64,000 bases of DNA from Streptomyces nanshensis (GTDB lineage: Bacteria; Actinomycetota; Actinomycetes; Streptomycetales; Streptomycetaceae): contig NZ_LJGW01000143.1 in the NCBI RefSeq assembly GCF_001751255.1, forward strand, positions 1 to 64,000, read 5' to 3'. The notes beneath the pieces were generated by a model. That model did no database searches. It was not told the DNA's origin and saw only the letters and a list, made by a program, of their open reading frames with translations. Of this stretch, positions 33,652 through 41,246 are shown piece after piece; the stretch's first letter is position 1, and each line of letters opens with the position of its first letter. A program made the position numbers and the translations under genes.

Positions 33652-34050
33652 ATGCGCATCGGCGAGCTCGCCGCCAGAACCGGAGTCAGCGTGCGGGCGC
33701 TGCGGTACTACGAGGAACAGGCGCTGCTCGCCCCGGAACGCAGCGCCAGCGGACAGCGGCACTACCGGGAGGACGCGGTCGACCAGGTCGTGCTGATCCG
33801 GCAGCTCTATGCCGCGGGCCTGTCGAGCAAGACGATCGCCGGACTCATGCCGTGCGTCGTCGACGGCGACGCCACCCCGGAACTGCTCCGCCGGCTGGCG
33901 GCGGAACGCGACCGCGTGGACGCCCGTATCGCCGAACTGCTCAGCGCCCGCGAACGGTTGGACTCCGTGATCGACGGCGCCACGTCGAACCTGCTCACGG
34001 GGCGGCGCTGCCGCAACAGGACCGCCCCGGAGCCGAACGCCGGGCCGTGA
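33652..34050 (+). CDS. MerR-family transcriptional regulator
   Basis: The 132-residue protein has the MerR winged helix at the very N-terminus (MRIGELAARTGVSVRALRYYEEQALLAPERSASGQRHYREDAVDQVVLI) and a dimerising coiled coil (about 85-115, LLRRLAAERDRVDARIAELLSARERLDSVID). The short C-terminus (TGRRCRNR) lacks an obvious multi-Cys metal site or large ligand domain, so the signal is unclear. The start is ATG 33652 with GGGAGG upstream. It is divergent from the hydrolase gene, and its operator is visible between them. Confidence 0.92.
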   Translation: MRIGELAARTGVSVRALRYYEEQALLAPERSASGQRHYREDAVDQVVLIRQLYAAGLSSKTIAGLMPCVVDGDATPELLRRLAAERDRVDARIAELLSARERLDSVIDGATSNLLTGRRCRNRTAPEPNAGP

Positions 34051-34206
34051 CCGGCTGCACCGCCGACGACGGCCCCCACCCGGCTTTCCTGCGCGGAGCG
34101 CCCTTGGGGCCCGGTACGTCCCCAAGTCAGGGGTCGGCCTCATACTTCTGCACAACATGTCGGGCCGTAGCACGAGTCGGCTCAACTCTGAGGCAGGGGA
34201 GGCCGG

Positions 34207-34761
34207 ATGGAGATTGGCGACGTGGTACAGGAGGCTCTGCGCGGGGCCCTGCGGGACGTCTGGCGGAGGTACCCGCAAGTGGTGAGGGAGAATACGAGTG
34301 AACGGTGTGTGGTGGCGAAGGTCGCAGCCGCTCTGCAAGTACGAATAGACAACGCCCTCGGAGAGGGCTTTCGGGCAGATGTGGATCACAACCGATCACA
34401 CCCCCGGGATGTTGAAGGCAACGAGGCCATCCGAACCAAGTACCTCGGAGAACCCAAGGAGAACGACCGGGGCGAGCAAGTCACTCCGGATCTGATCGTG
34501 CATGACGGGACAGGCGACGTCAGCCGAAACCTGCTGGTGGTGGAGGCGAAAAAGGGGGATGTACGGGCTGGGGGCCGCAAGCGTGACTACGACAAGCTGA
34601 GGGGCTACTTGCACGTCTTCCAGTACAAGCAGGCTGCCTTCGTCGAGTGGGACGCCCGGGGCGGACCGCCTCGGCTCGAATGGATGACGTTCGACACGGA
34701 GATGCCTGACCCGAGGAAGCGGGCCAGGGAAATCGTGGAGGTTCAGCAGTTGAGCGGGTGA
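34207..34761 (+). CDS. Orphan PD-(D/E)XK nuclease-like protein
   Basis: This 184-residue protein has no named family I can give. The middle carries a restriction-endonuclease-like motif: TPDLIVHD (Asp, about residue 98) and, after a strand, NLLVVEAKKGD with Glu-x-Lys (about 117-119). Helix and strand segments follow (DYDKLRGYLHVFQYKQAAFVEW). The D...ExK spacing is normal for PD-(D/E)XK nucleases. The N-terminal part is helical. Base composition is less G/C-rich than its neighbours, and no methyltransferase or partner gene is adjacent. It looks like a horizontally acquired, stand-alone gene, possibly a remnant of a defence or repair system. The start at ATG 34207 has GGGGAGG upstream. Confidence 0.65.
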   Translation: MEIGDVVQEALRGALRDVWRRYPQVVRENTSERCVVAKVAAALQVRIDNALGEGFRADVDHNRSHPRDVEGNEAIRTKYLGEPKENDRGEQVTPDLIVHDGTGDVSRNLLVVEAKKGDVRAGGRKRDYDKLRGYLHVFQYKQAAFVEWDARGGPPRLEWMTFDTEMPDPRKRAREIVEVQQLSG

Positions 34762-35112
34762 GCTGTTGACCTCGAGCTCCGGCTGTCGATTTCCCGACAT
34801 CGTCCGCTGACCTTCGCGTAGGGCAACCCTGCCAACTGCCTGCCGGAACATGGAGAGCAGCCCAGTCAACACCGGCCGCCGCGGGGCCCGTTCGGTGAAT
34901 CCGGAGCTCAGGTCGCAGACGGCGAATGCATCGGCGTCGTCCAGCTCGGCCGCTCGTACGCGCCTACGGGCGCGTACGCACTGCGTCGAAGTCCCTTCCG
35001 GTTCCAGCCGATCGGAACGTACAGGGATACCGCTACGCACGGCCCCAACCGCCCGCCGGAGACCGGCCGTTCGGGCCTCACCGGCGCCCGTCGGCCGGAT
35101 GCGATGCCGAGG
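34762..35112. other. Gap between convergent genes (351 bp) with a hairpin
   Basis: No gene is recognised. A perfect 10-bp inverted repeat, CGTACGCGCC (34955-34964) and GGCGCGTACG (34969-34978) with a 4-base loop, is the only structure seen. It can act as a terminator for the nuclease-like gene from the left and tetR from the right. Confidence 0.5.
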
Positions 35113-35793
35113 TCAGCGCTTCTGTGACCGCTTGGGCGACCGCCCCGGAGTGCGCTTCGGCGTGAGGTCCCGCAGGCCGTTCCCCAGCAGCGTGAAGGCG
35201 TGTTCGGCGTCGGCCACCGCGCCCGCGTAGCGCGCGTCGGCCGCCTCACCGTCCGCGAGGCGGCGGGCGTTGTCGTGGGCGAGGATCCACTGGACGGTGA
35301 CGATCTGGGCGGCGGCCAGACGTGACGTGAGGTCGGGGGTGTCCGCCGTCTCGCGCAGGGCCTGGGCGAGTGCGCGTTCCGCGCCGGCCTTGAAGCCTTG
35401 CATCCGGGACGCCAGGGACGGGGAGTCGAGGATCATCCGCGTCAGGCGCAGCACGTCGGGGCGGTCGTTGAGTCCGGTGATGGGGTCGCGTTCGCGGAGC
35501 CGGGCGAGGACGTGGTCGCGTACGGCGGCCAGGGGGCCTGCGCCGGGCTCGCGGGCCCGTACGACGCGGGCGAGTTCGGTCTCGTGGTCGGCGAGGCGGT
35601 GCAGTACGAGGTCTTCCTTGGTCGGGAAGTAGGCGAAGAGCGTGCGCTTGGACACCTCGGCGGCGTCGGCGACCTGGGCCACCGAGACCTTGCCGAAGCC
35701 GTGTTCCAGGAAGAGCGTGATCGCGGCGTCGGAGATCGCCGCGCGGGTCCGCTGCTTCTTCCGTTCCCGCAGTCCTGGCCTGCCGTCGTCCAC
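35113..35793 (-). CDS. TetR-family transcriptional regulator
   Basis: The 226-residue repressor has the TetR HTH near the start (RAAISDAAITLFLEHGFGKVSVAQVADAAEVSKRTLFAYFPTKEDLVLHRL) and an all-helical ligand domain of the usual length. The C-terminus is very basic (LTPKRTPGRSPKRSQKR), which is not usual for the family. GTG 35793 is taken as start; GTG 35802 is also possible. It is divergent from the FAD monooxygenase gene with about 105 bp between, so it most likely represses that gene and itself. Confidence 0.9.
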   Translation of the reverse strand: MDDGRPGLRERKKQRTRAAISDAAITLFLEHGFGKVSVAQVADAAEVSKRTLFAYFPTKEDLVLHRLADHETELARVVRAREPGAGPLAAVRDHVLARLRERDPITGLNDRPDVLRLTRMILDSPSLASRMQGFKAGAERALAQALRETADTPDLTSRLAAAQIVTVQWILAHDNARRLADGEAADARYAGAVADAEHAFTLLGNGLRDLTPKRTPGRSPKRSQKR

Positions 35794-35882
35794 GGTCCAC
35801 ACCGTAGCAGTCGGCTCCCCCGAGGATATTTCTGCACCGGGTGTAGTTTTATACCGAGGCGAGATACATGGAGGAGTCGAAC

Positions 35883-35903
35883 ATGACCGGGAGCTGGACA
35901 TGA
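35883..35903 (+). CDS. Possible 6-residue leader peptide before the monooxygenase
   Basis: GGAGGAG (35870-35876) precedes ATG 35883, which opens a 6-codon frame (MTGSWT). Its TGA (35901-35903) overlaps the monooxygenase ATG at 35900. An ATG at 35868 opens the same frame earlier. The arrangement suggests translational coupling. Confidence 0.3.
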   Translation: MTGSWT

Positions 35904-37474
35904 CCGAACCGGAAACCCTCGACACCGAGGTCGTCGTGGTGGGCGCCGGGCCGACCGGGCTGATGCTGGCCTGCGAGCTGACCCTGGCCGGCGTCCGGAC
36001 GCTGGTGCTGGAGCGCTCACCGCAGCGGATCGAGCAGGTCAAGGGCGGCGGGATACAGCCGCGCACCGCCGAGATGCTTCAACTGCGCGGTCTGCTCGCC
36101 CCGTTGCAGGCGCGCGCCGCCGAACGCGTGCCGACGGGCGGGCACTTCGCCGCCCTGCCGGTGCCGCTGGACTGCACCCCGTGGCGGACCAGGCATCCGT
36201 ACCCGATCGCGATCCCGCAGTGGAAGGTCGAGGAGGAACTGGAGGAACGGGCCGTCGCGCAGGGCGCGCGGGTCGTACGCGACGCCGCGGTCCGCGCGGT
36301 CGAGCCGGACGACGACGGCGTACTGGTCGCGACGTCGGGCGGACCGCGGGTGCGGGCCCACTACGCGGTGGCCTGCGACGGCGGGCACAGCACAGTACGG
36401 AAACTGCTCGGCATGCCGTTCCCCGGCAGGTCCGGAACGCACCGGGCCGTACTGGCCGACGTCCGCCTCACCGCCGTCTCGCCCCAAGTGCCGCGGGAGA
36501 TGGGGCACTTGAGCACACTGACCCGGCACGAGGGCGGCTACTGGGCGATGCTGATGCCGCTGGGTGGCGAGCTGTACCGGCTCACCTACGGCCGTACGGG
36601 AGGAACGGACGCCGCCGGTCAGGAAGACGCCGGTCGGGACGACACCGGCCGCGACACCCCCGTCACCCCGGAGGAGATCACCGCCGCCCTGCATGCCGTG
36701 TACGGCTCCGAGACCACCCTCGGCGCGGTCGAGAACGCGTCCCGATTCACCGACGCCACCCGGCAGTTGGAGCACTACCGCACGGGCCGCGTCCTCTTCG
36801 CCGGAGACGCCGCGCACATCCATCCCCCGCTGGGCGGCCAGGGCCTCAACCTCGGTATACAAGACGCGTACAACCTGGGCTGGAAGCTGGCCGCCACCGT
36901 CCAGGGCCGGGCACCGCGCGGCCTCCTGGACAGCTACCACGCCGAACGCCACCCCGTCGCGGCCCAGGTTCTGCACCACACCTCGGCGCAGCGCGTCCTC
37001 GCGAACCCGAACCCCGGCGCGGACGTGGCCGCCCTGCGCGACATCGTCGTCGACCTGCTGCGTCTGCCCGACGCCAACCGCCATATCGCGGGCCTGATGT
37101 CGGGCCTCTCCCTGCGCTACGACGTACCCGGGGACCATCCGCTCACGGGGCACCGCGTCCCGGACGCCGACCTCGTCACCGGCGCCGGCGCCACCCGGCT
37201 GTCCGCGCTCTTCGGCCGCGGCCACGCCGTCCTGCTCGATCTGACCCACGGCGTACCGGCGGACCTCCGGCTTCCGCCCCGTATCGACCTCGTCCACGCC
37301 ACCCGCTCCGAGGACTCCCAGGACCCCGAGGACTCCCAGGACTCCCAAGACATCGGAGCAGCCGCCCTGCTCCTGCGCCCCGACGGCTACGTCTGCTGGG
37401 CCACGGACTCCTTCGCCGACGACGGCGAGACCCTGCACGCCGCGGTCAGGGACCACCTCGCGACGACGCCCTGA
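35900..37474 (+). CDS. FAD-dependent aromatic monooxygenase (PheA/TetX type)
   Basis: The 524-residue flavoprotein hydroxylase has the FAD dinucleotide motif VVVVGAGPTGLMLACELTLAGV (about residues 11-32) and the DG-type motif YAVACDGGHSTVRKLLG. A third FAD motif reads GRVLFAGDAAHIHPPLGGQGLNLGIQDAYNLGWKLAA. A thioredoxin-like C-terminal domain is less conserved. It carries a short acidic repeat (SEDSQDPEDSQDSQD) near residue 475, probably a surface loop. Homologues hydroxylate phenols, aromatic polyketides or rifamycin/tetracycline-type antibiotics. It is divergent from a TetR gene, the usual arrangement for inducible detoxification. The substrate is unknown. Confidence 0.88.
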   Translation: MTEPETLDTEVVVVGAGPTGLMLACELTLAGVRTLVLERSPQRIEQVKGGGIQPRTAEMLQLRGLLAPLQARAAERVPTGGHFAALPVPLDCTPWRTRHPYPIAIPQWKVEEELEERAVAQGARVVRDAAVRAVEPDDDGVLVATSGGPRVRAHYAVACDGGHSTVRKLLGMPFPGRSGTHRAVLADVRLTAVSPQVPREMGHLSTLTRHEGGYWAMLMPLGGELYRLTYGRTGGTDAAGQEDAGRDDTGRDTPVTPEEITAALHAVYGSETTLGAVENASRFTDATRQLEHYRTGRVLFAGDAAHIHPPLGGQGLNLGIQDAYNLGWKLAATVQGRAPRGLLDSYHAERHPVAAQVLHHTSAQRVLANPNPGADVAALRDIVVDLLRLPDANRHIAGLMSGLSLRYDVPGDHPLTGHRVPDADLVTGAGATRLSALFGRGHAVLLDLTHGVPADLRLPPRIDLVHATRSEDSQDPEDSQDSQDIGAAALLLRPDGYVCWATDSFADDGETLHAAVRDHLATTP

Positions 37475-37664
37475 GCGGCGACCGCTCCGTGCCGGCCTCG
37501 TCTCGCGGCCTCACCGCGACCCCAACTGCCCCTCGCCCGCCGCGAGATGAGGCCCGGCCTGCGTCGCCCCGTCGCCGTACGCGCCGAGCAGCCGCATGCC
37601 GGACACATCCCGGAGCCGACATACCCGTTGACAGCTTCCGTTGTGTGAACCTAGCGTAAAGCCT

Positions 37665-37680
37665 AGTCGTCTAGACAATT
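37665..37680. promoter_or_regulatory. GntR(UTRA/DasR-like) operator candidate before the MaoC-TPP-CaiB operon
   Basis: AGTCGTCTAGACAATT has the GTCTAGAC core and agrees with the DasR-type dodecamer TGGTCTAGACCA at 10 of 12 positions. It lies 33 bp before the first gene of the operon, which itself encodes a UTRA-domain GntR protein of the same subfamily as DasR. Self-control through this site is likely; DasR binding is the alternative. Confidence 0.5.
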
Positions 37681-37712
37681 TGGCCTGGGACGGGCCCGAC
37701 ACGGAGGTGACC

Positions 37713-38675
37713 ATGGCGTCGCAGACTTCGCCCCTGAAGGAGGCCCGCTTCGAACTGGTCGAGATCCCCGAGCCGATGGGCCCCGTCGAGGTGACGGTGG
37801 ACCGGCGCAAGGTCCTCGACTACGCGTACTGCGAAGACGACTTCGGCTCCTGGTACTTCGGGGAGTCCCCCTTCGGCGGCCCCGTGGGTCATCCCCTCGT
37901 GCTCGCCAACGATCTGCTGTTCCTGTTCTACGAGAACTACGACGGCAACACCGCGCAGGGTCTGCACACCCACGAGCACCTCACCTTCCACTCACCGGTG
38001 AAGGTCGGCGAGACCGTGACCGTCGAGGGCGGCTACACGGAGAAGTACCAGCGGCGCGGCCAGGGTTACGTCGTCCTCGAAGCGGAGGCGCGCGGGGCCG
38101 ACGGGCGTCTGCTCGTACGGCACACCGGCAAGGAGATCATGCGCACGGTCGCCGGCGAGATCGTCGGCCAGCGCCGGGCGGCGGGAGCCGAACGCCCCCG
38201 CACCGTGCTCGGCACCGTGGACGACAGCGTTCCGCCGCTGGACCGTGCACGGCTGGACGCTCCGGAGAGGGCGGCCCTCCCCACCCGTACGACGGCCTTC
38301 ACGCAGGACCAGATGTCGGCGTTCTCATGGGCCGGGCGCGGCTACGCCAACGTCCACACGCACCGGGAGAAGGCTCTCGCCGCCGGGCTGGACCGCACGA
38401 TCGTGCAGGCCCAGCAGCAGACCGGCTTCATCGTCTCCCACCTCGTCGAGATCTTCGGAAAGAGCTTCTTCACCTCCGGCGAACTCGATCTGCGCTTCGT
38501 CTCCCCGGTCTTCGTCGGGGACGAACTGACCACGGGCGGCGCGGTGTCCGGCGTCCACGGCGACCGTCTGGAGCTGGAGGTCTGGGTGGACAAGGCCGAC
38601 GGGACGCGCAGCGCCCTCGGCTGGACGTCCGCGCGTGTCGACGGCGACCCCGCGCGCCCCACCCGCCTGGTGTGA
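37713..38675 (+). CDS. MaoC-like double hot-dog hydratase/dehydratase (first copy)
   Basis: The 320-residue protein has two hot-dog folds, as in mesaconyl-CoA hydratase-like or FAS1-type MaoC proteins. The N-terminal half contains YAYCEDDFGSWYFGESPFGGPVGHPLVLANDLLFLFYENYDG, and the C-terminal half AFTQDQMSAFSWAGRGYANVHTHREKALAAGLDRTIVQAQQQTGFIVSHLVE. The latter is the MaoC active-site helix region, with His in NVHTH. These enzymes add or remove water on CoA thioesters. The start is ATG 37713 with GGAGGTGA at ideal spacing. It is clearly paralogous to the protein at 40195-41211, and the two may form a heteromer. First gene of the operon. Confidence 0.82.
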   Translation: MASQTSPLKEARFELVEIPEPMGPVEVTVDRRKVLDYAYCEDDFGSWYFGESPFGGPVGHPLVLANDLLFLFYENYDGNTAQGLHTHEHLTFHSPVKVGETVTVEGGYTEKYQRRGQGYVVLEAEARGADGRLLVRHTGKEIMRTVAGEIVGQRRAAGAERPRTVLGTVDDSVPPLDRARLDAPERAALPTRTTAFTQDQMSAFSWAGRGYANVHTHREKALAAGLDRTIVQAQQQTGFIVSHLVEIFGKSFFTSGELDLRFVSPVFVGDELTTGGAVSGVHGDRLELEVWVDKADGTRSALGWTSARVDGDPARPTRLV

Positions 38676-38728
38676 CCTGAGCGCTCATCCGCGCCGGCCA
38701 CCCTCACCGCTCCCCGCCGCCCCTCCCA

Positions 38729-38766
38729 TCGAGCCCCATCGATTCACGTCGAGTCCCATCGACTCA
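38729..38766 (+). repeat. Two imperfect 18-bp direct repeats before the MHS transporter gene
   Basis: TCGAGCCCCATCGATTCA (38729-38746) and TCGAGTCCCATCGACTCA (38749-38766) differ at two positions and are spaced by one repeat length plus two bases. They sit in the 116-bp gap before the transporter gene. Each contains internal ATCGAT/TCGA symmetry. Confidence 0.6.
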
Positions 38767-38791
38767 GACATCACCGACAACGGAGTCACCC

Positions 38792-40198
38792 ATGCCAGAA
38801 ACAGCCACCGCCGGGCCGTCCGGCGGGCGGGAGCGGGCCGCGCTGGCCAAGCGCGCCGCCGTCGCCAGCCTCGTCGGCACAGCGGTCGAGTGGTACGACT
38901 ACTTCATCTTCGGGACCGCCTCGGCGCTCGTCCTGGGCCAGTTGTTCTTCCCGAACGACAAGGACCCGATCATCGGCACCCTGTCGGCCTTCGCGGTCTT
39001 CGGCGTCGGCTTCGTCGCCCGTCCCGTCGGCGGCATCGTCTTCGGGCACTTCGGGGACAAGTTCGGCCGGAAGGCGGCCCTGGTCACGACGCTGATGATG
39101 ATGGGCATATCGACCTTCCTCATCGGGCTGCTGCCCACGACGGCGCAGATCGGCGTCTGGGCGCCCGTCCTGCTGGTGGTGCTGCGGCTGGTGCAGGGCT
39201 TCGCCGTCGGCGGTGAGTGGGGCGGCGCCTCGCTGGTCGCCGTCGAGTACGCACCGCCGCACAAACGGGGTGCCTACGGCAGCGCACCGCAGATCGGCAA
39301 CGCCGTGGGACTGGTCCTCTCCACGAGCATCTTCGCGCTGGTCTCCCTGCTGCCGGACGACGAACTCCTCGGCTGGGGCTGGCGCGTGCCCTTCCTCTTC
39401 AGCGCCGTACTCATCGCGGTCGGCCTGTTCATCCGCTTCCGGCTGACCGAGACGCCGACGTTCCGCGCCGCCCAGAAGAAGCTGGAGGAACAGGCCGCCG
39501 ACCAGAGCGTGAAGGAGCGGATGCCGCTCGCCGAGCTGTTCCGGCGGTTCCGTAGGCCGCTGCTGCTGACCATGGGAATGCGGCTGGGCGAGGCGGTCTT
39601 CGGCTACATCATCCTCACCATCGGTCTGACCTTCGCCACCAACTACACCGACGTCCCGCGCACCGACGTGCTGGTCGCCAGCACCGTCGCGGCCGCGGCC
39701 GCCATCTACACCTACTACTACTTCGGGAAGCTCTCCGACCGGATCGGCCGCCGCGCCGTCTTCATCATCGGCGCGGTCACGGGCCTGATCGTCACCTTCC
39801 CCTTCTTCTGGATCCTCCAGGCCGACGCCGTGGTGCTCACGTACGTGATCTACACCGTGGCGTACGCGATCGGGGTGGGCGCCGTCTACGGCGTCGAACC
39901 GGCCTTCTTCTCCGAGCTGTTCAGCACCAAGGTGCGCTACACGGGCGTCTCGATGGCCGCGCAGATCCCCAGCATCCTCATCGGTCTGTGGCCGCTGGCC
40001 TCCACCGCGCTGCTCGCCGCGACCGACGGCGATCCCTGGCCGATCGCGCTGATCACGGTGGGCTCGCTCGTCATCGCCCTGGTCTGTGCGTGGCTCGCTC
40101 CGGAGACCAACAGGAGGGACATGGACCGCGTCGGCGAGGGCGAGGACGAGGACGAGGAGAGCGGCCGTTCCGGCGAGCCGAAGGCGGTGGCACCGTGA
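38792..40198 (+). CDS. MHS-family (metabolite:H+ symporter) MFS transporter
   Basis: The 468-residue membrane protein has twelve predicted membrane segments and the MHS signatures: GTAVEWYDYFIFGTASAL at segment 1, then RPVGGIVFGHFGDKFGRKAAL between segments 2 and 3, and RLVQGFAVGGEWGGASLVAVEYAP. The family takes up small carboxylates and betaines such as proline, citrate, ketoglutarate, shikimate and aromatic acids. The acidic tail (GEGEDEDEESGRSGEP) is cytoplasmic. It is coupled to the second MaoC gene by a GTGA overlap and should import the substrate of this operon. Confidence 0.93.
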   Translation: MPETATAGPSGGRERAALAKRAAVASLVGTAVEWYDYFIFGTASALVLGQLFFPNDKDPIIGTLSAFAVFGVGFVARPVGGIVFGHFGDKFGRKAALVTTLMMMGISTFLIGLLPTTAQIGVWAPVLLVVLRLVQGFAVGGEWGGASLVAVEYAPPHKRGAYGSAPQIGNAVGLVLSTSIFALVSLLPDDELLGWGWRVPFLFSAVLIAVGLFIRFRLTETPTFRAAQKKLEEQAADQSVKERMPLAELFRRFRRPLLLTMGMRLGEAVFGYIILTIGLTFATNYTDVPRTDVLVASTVAAAAAIYTYYYFGKLSDRIGRRAVFIIGAVTGLIVTFPFFWILQADAVVLTYVIYTVAYAIGVGAVYGVEPAFFSELFSTKVRYTGVSMAAQIPSILIGLWPLASTALLAATDGDPWPIALITVGSLVIALVCAWLAPETNRRDMDRVGEGEDEDEESGRSGEPKAVAP

Positions 40199-41211
40199 CG
40201 GACGCGTCCCCCCGGTCCCCGCGCCCCTGGCGCGACCTGACCGACCCGCGCCGCACCGCCGACGCCGACGTGCTCGAAGCGGGCCTGAAGGAGCCGGAGT
40301 TCGAGAATCTGAGCATCCCCGAGGAGCTGGGGACCGTACGGGTCCTCGTGGACGACCACAAGATCAAGCGGTTCGCGTTCACGCAGGACGACCACTCCCC
40401 CTGGCATCTGCACCGGAGCCCGTTCGACGGGCAGCGGATCGCGCACGCTGCGCTCCTCGGCAACGACCTCGTCCAGCTCTTCACCCTCGTCTACGCCGCC
40501 AGCAAGGTCGTCGGCTACCACACCGAGGAGCAGATGTGGTTCGACAGCCCGGCCGTGCTGGACGAGACGGTCACGCTCACCGGCAGGTACACCGAGGCCT
40601 ACCGGCGCCGCGGCCAGGGCTACGTCGTCATGGACGCGCGGGCCACGGGCGAGGACGGGCGGAGCATCGTCCGGCACCGGGGCGTGGAGATCCTCCGCAC
40701 CGATCCGGGCGCCATCGGCGGCCGGGGGTCGGCGAGCCCCGAGCGCCGGGTGGCCGGCGAAGTGGCCGACGACGCACGGGTGGTCACGGCCCTCGACGCC
40801 GAGGTCCGGCCGGGCGACGTGCTCGCCCCGCTGCACAAGACGGTCACCGCCGAACAGGCCGCCGTCTTCAGCCGCGTCGGCGAGTACGTACGCAACATCC
40901 ACAACGACATCGGCGTGGCCCGCGCGGGCGGGCTGCGCGCACCGATCGTGCAGGGCCAGCAGCAGTTCGGCGTACTGGCCCAACTGCTCAGCCTCCGCTT
41001 CGGATCCGCCTTCTTCACCTCCGGGTGGCTGCGGGTGAAGTTCCTGGCGCCCCTGGAGGTCTTCGAACCGTTCGTCTCGACCGGCGTGGTCACGGCGGTC
41101 ACCCCGGTCGACTCGGGTCTCCGCATCGATCTGGAGGTCTGGGTCCGACGGGAGTCGGACGGCCGGCTGATGACGGCCGGCTGGGCCTGCGCGACCGTTC
41201 CCGCGTCCTGA
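40195..41211 (+). CDS. MaoC-like double hot-dog hydratase/dehydratase (second copy)
   Basis: The 338-residue protein is a paralogue of the product of 37713-38675, with the same layout. The N-terminal half has FTQDDHSPWHLHRSPFDGQRIAHAALLGNDLVQLF. The C-terminal half has VFSRVGEYVRNIHNDIGVARAGGLRAPIVQGQQQFGVLAQLLSLRFGSAFFTSGWLRVKFLAPLEVFEPF. The NIHNDIGVARAGG segment is the catalytic D/H hot-dog helix of R-specific hydratases. GTG 40195 overlaps the transporter stop (GTGA). The two copies differ most in the N-terminal half, which may mean different substrates or a heterodimer. Confidence 0.82.
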   Translation: MTDASPRSPRPWRDLTDPRRTADADVLEAGLKEPEFENLSIPEELGTVRVLVDDHKIKRFAFTQDDHSPWHLHRSPFDGQRIAHAALLGNDLVQLFTLVYAASKVVGYHTEEQMWFDSPAVLDETVTLTGRYTEAYRRRGQGYVVMDARATGEDGRSIVRHRGVEILRTDPGAIGGRGSASPERRVAGEVADDARVVTALDAEVRPGDVLAPLHKTVTAEQAAVFSRVGEYVRNIHNDIGVARAGGLRAPIVQGQQQFGVLAQLLSLRFGSAFFTSGWLRVKFLAPLEVFEPFVSTGVVTAVTPVDSGLRIDLEVWVRRESDGRLMTAGWACATVPAS

Positions 41212-41246
41212 CCGGACGCATCGACACAGAAAGCGAATCACCGCAG

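Noticed and set aside
37310-37355. Short repeat in the FAD monooxygenase gene as a mobile-element mark
   Set aside because: It is an in-frame Glu-Asp-Ser-Gln-Asp codon repeat, best read as a variable surface loop.
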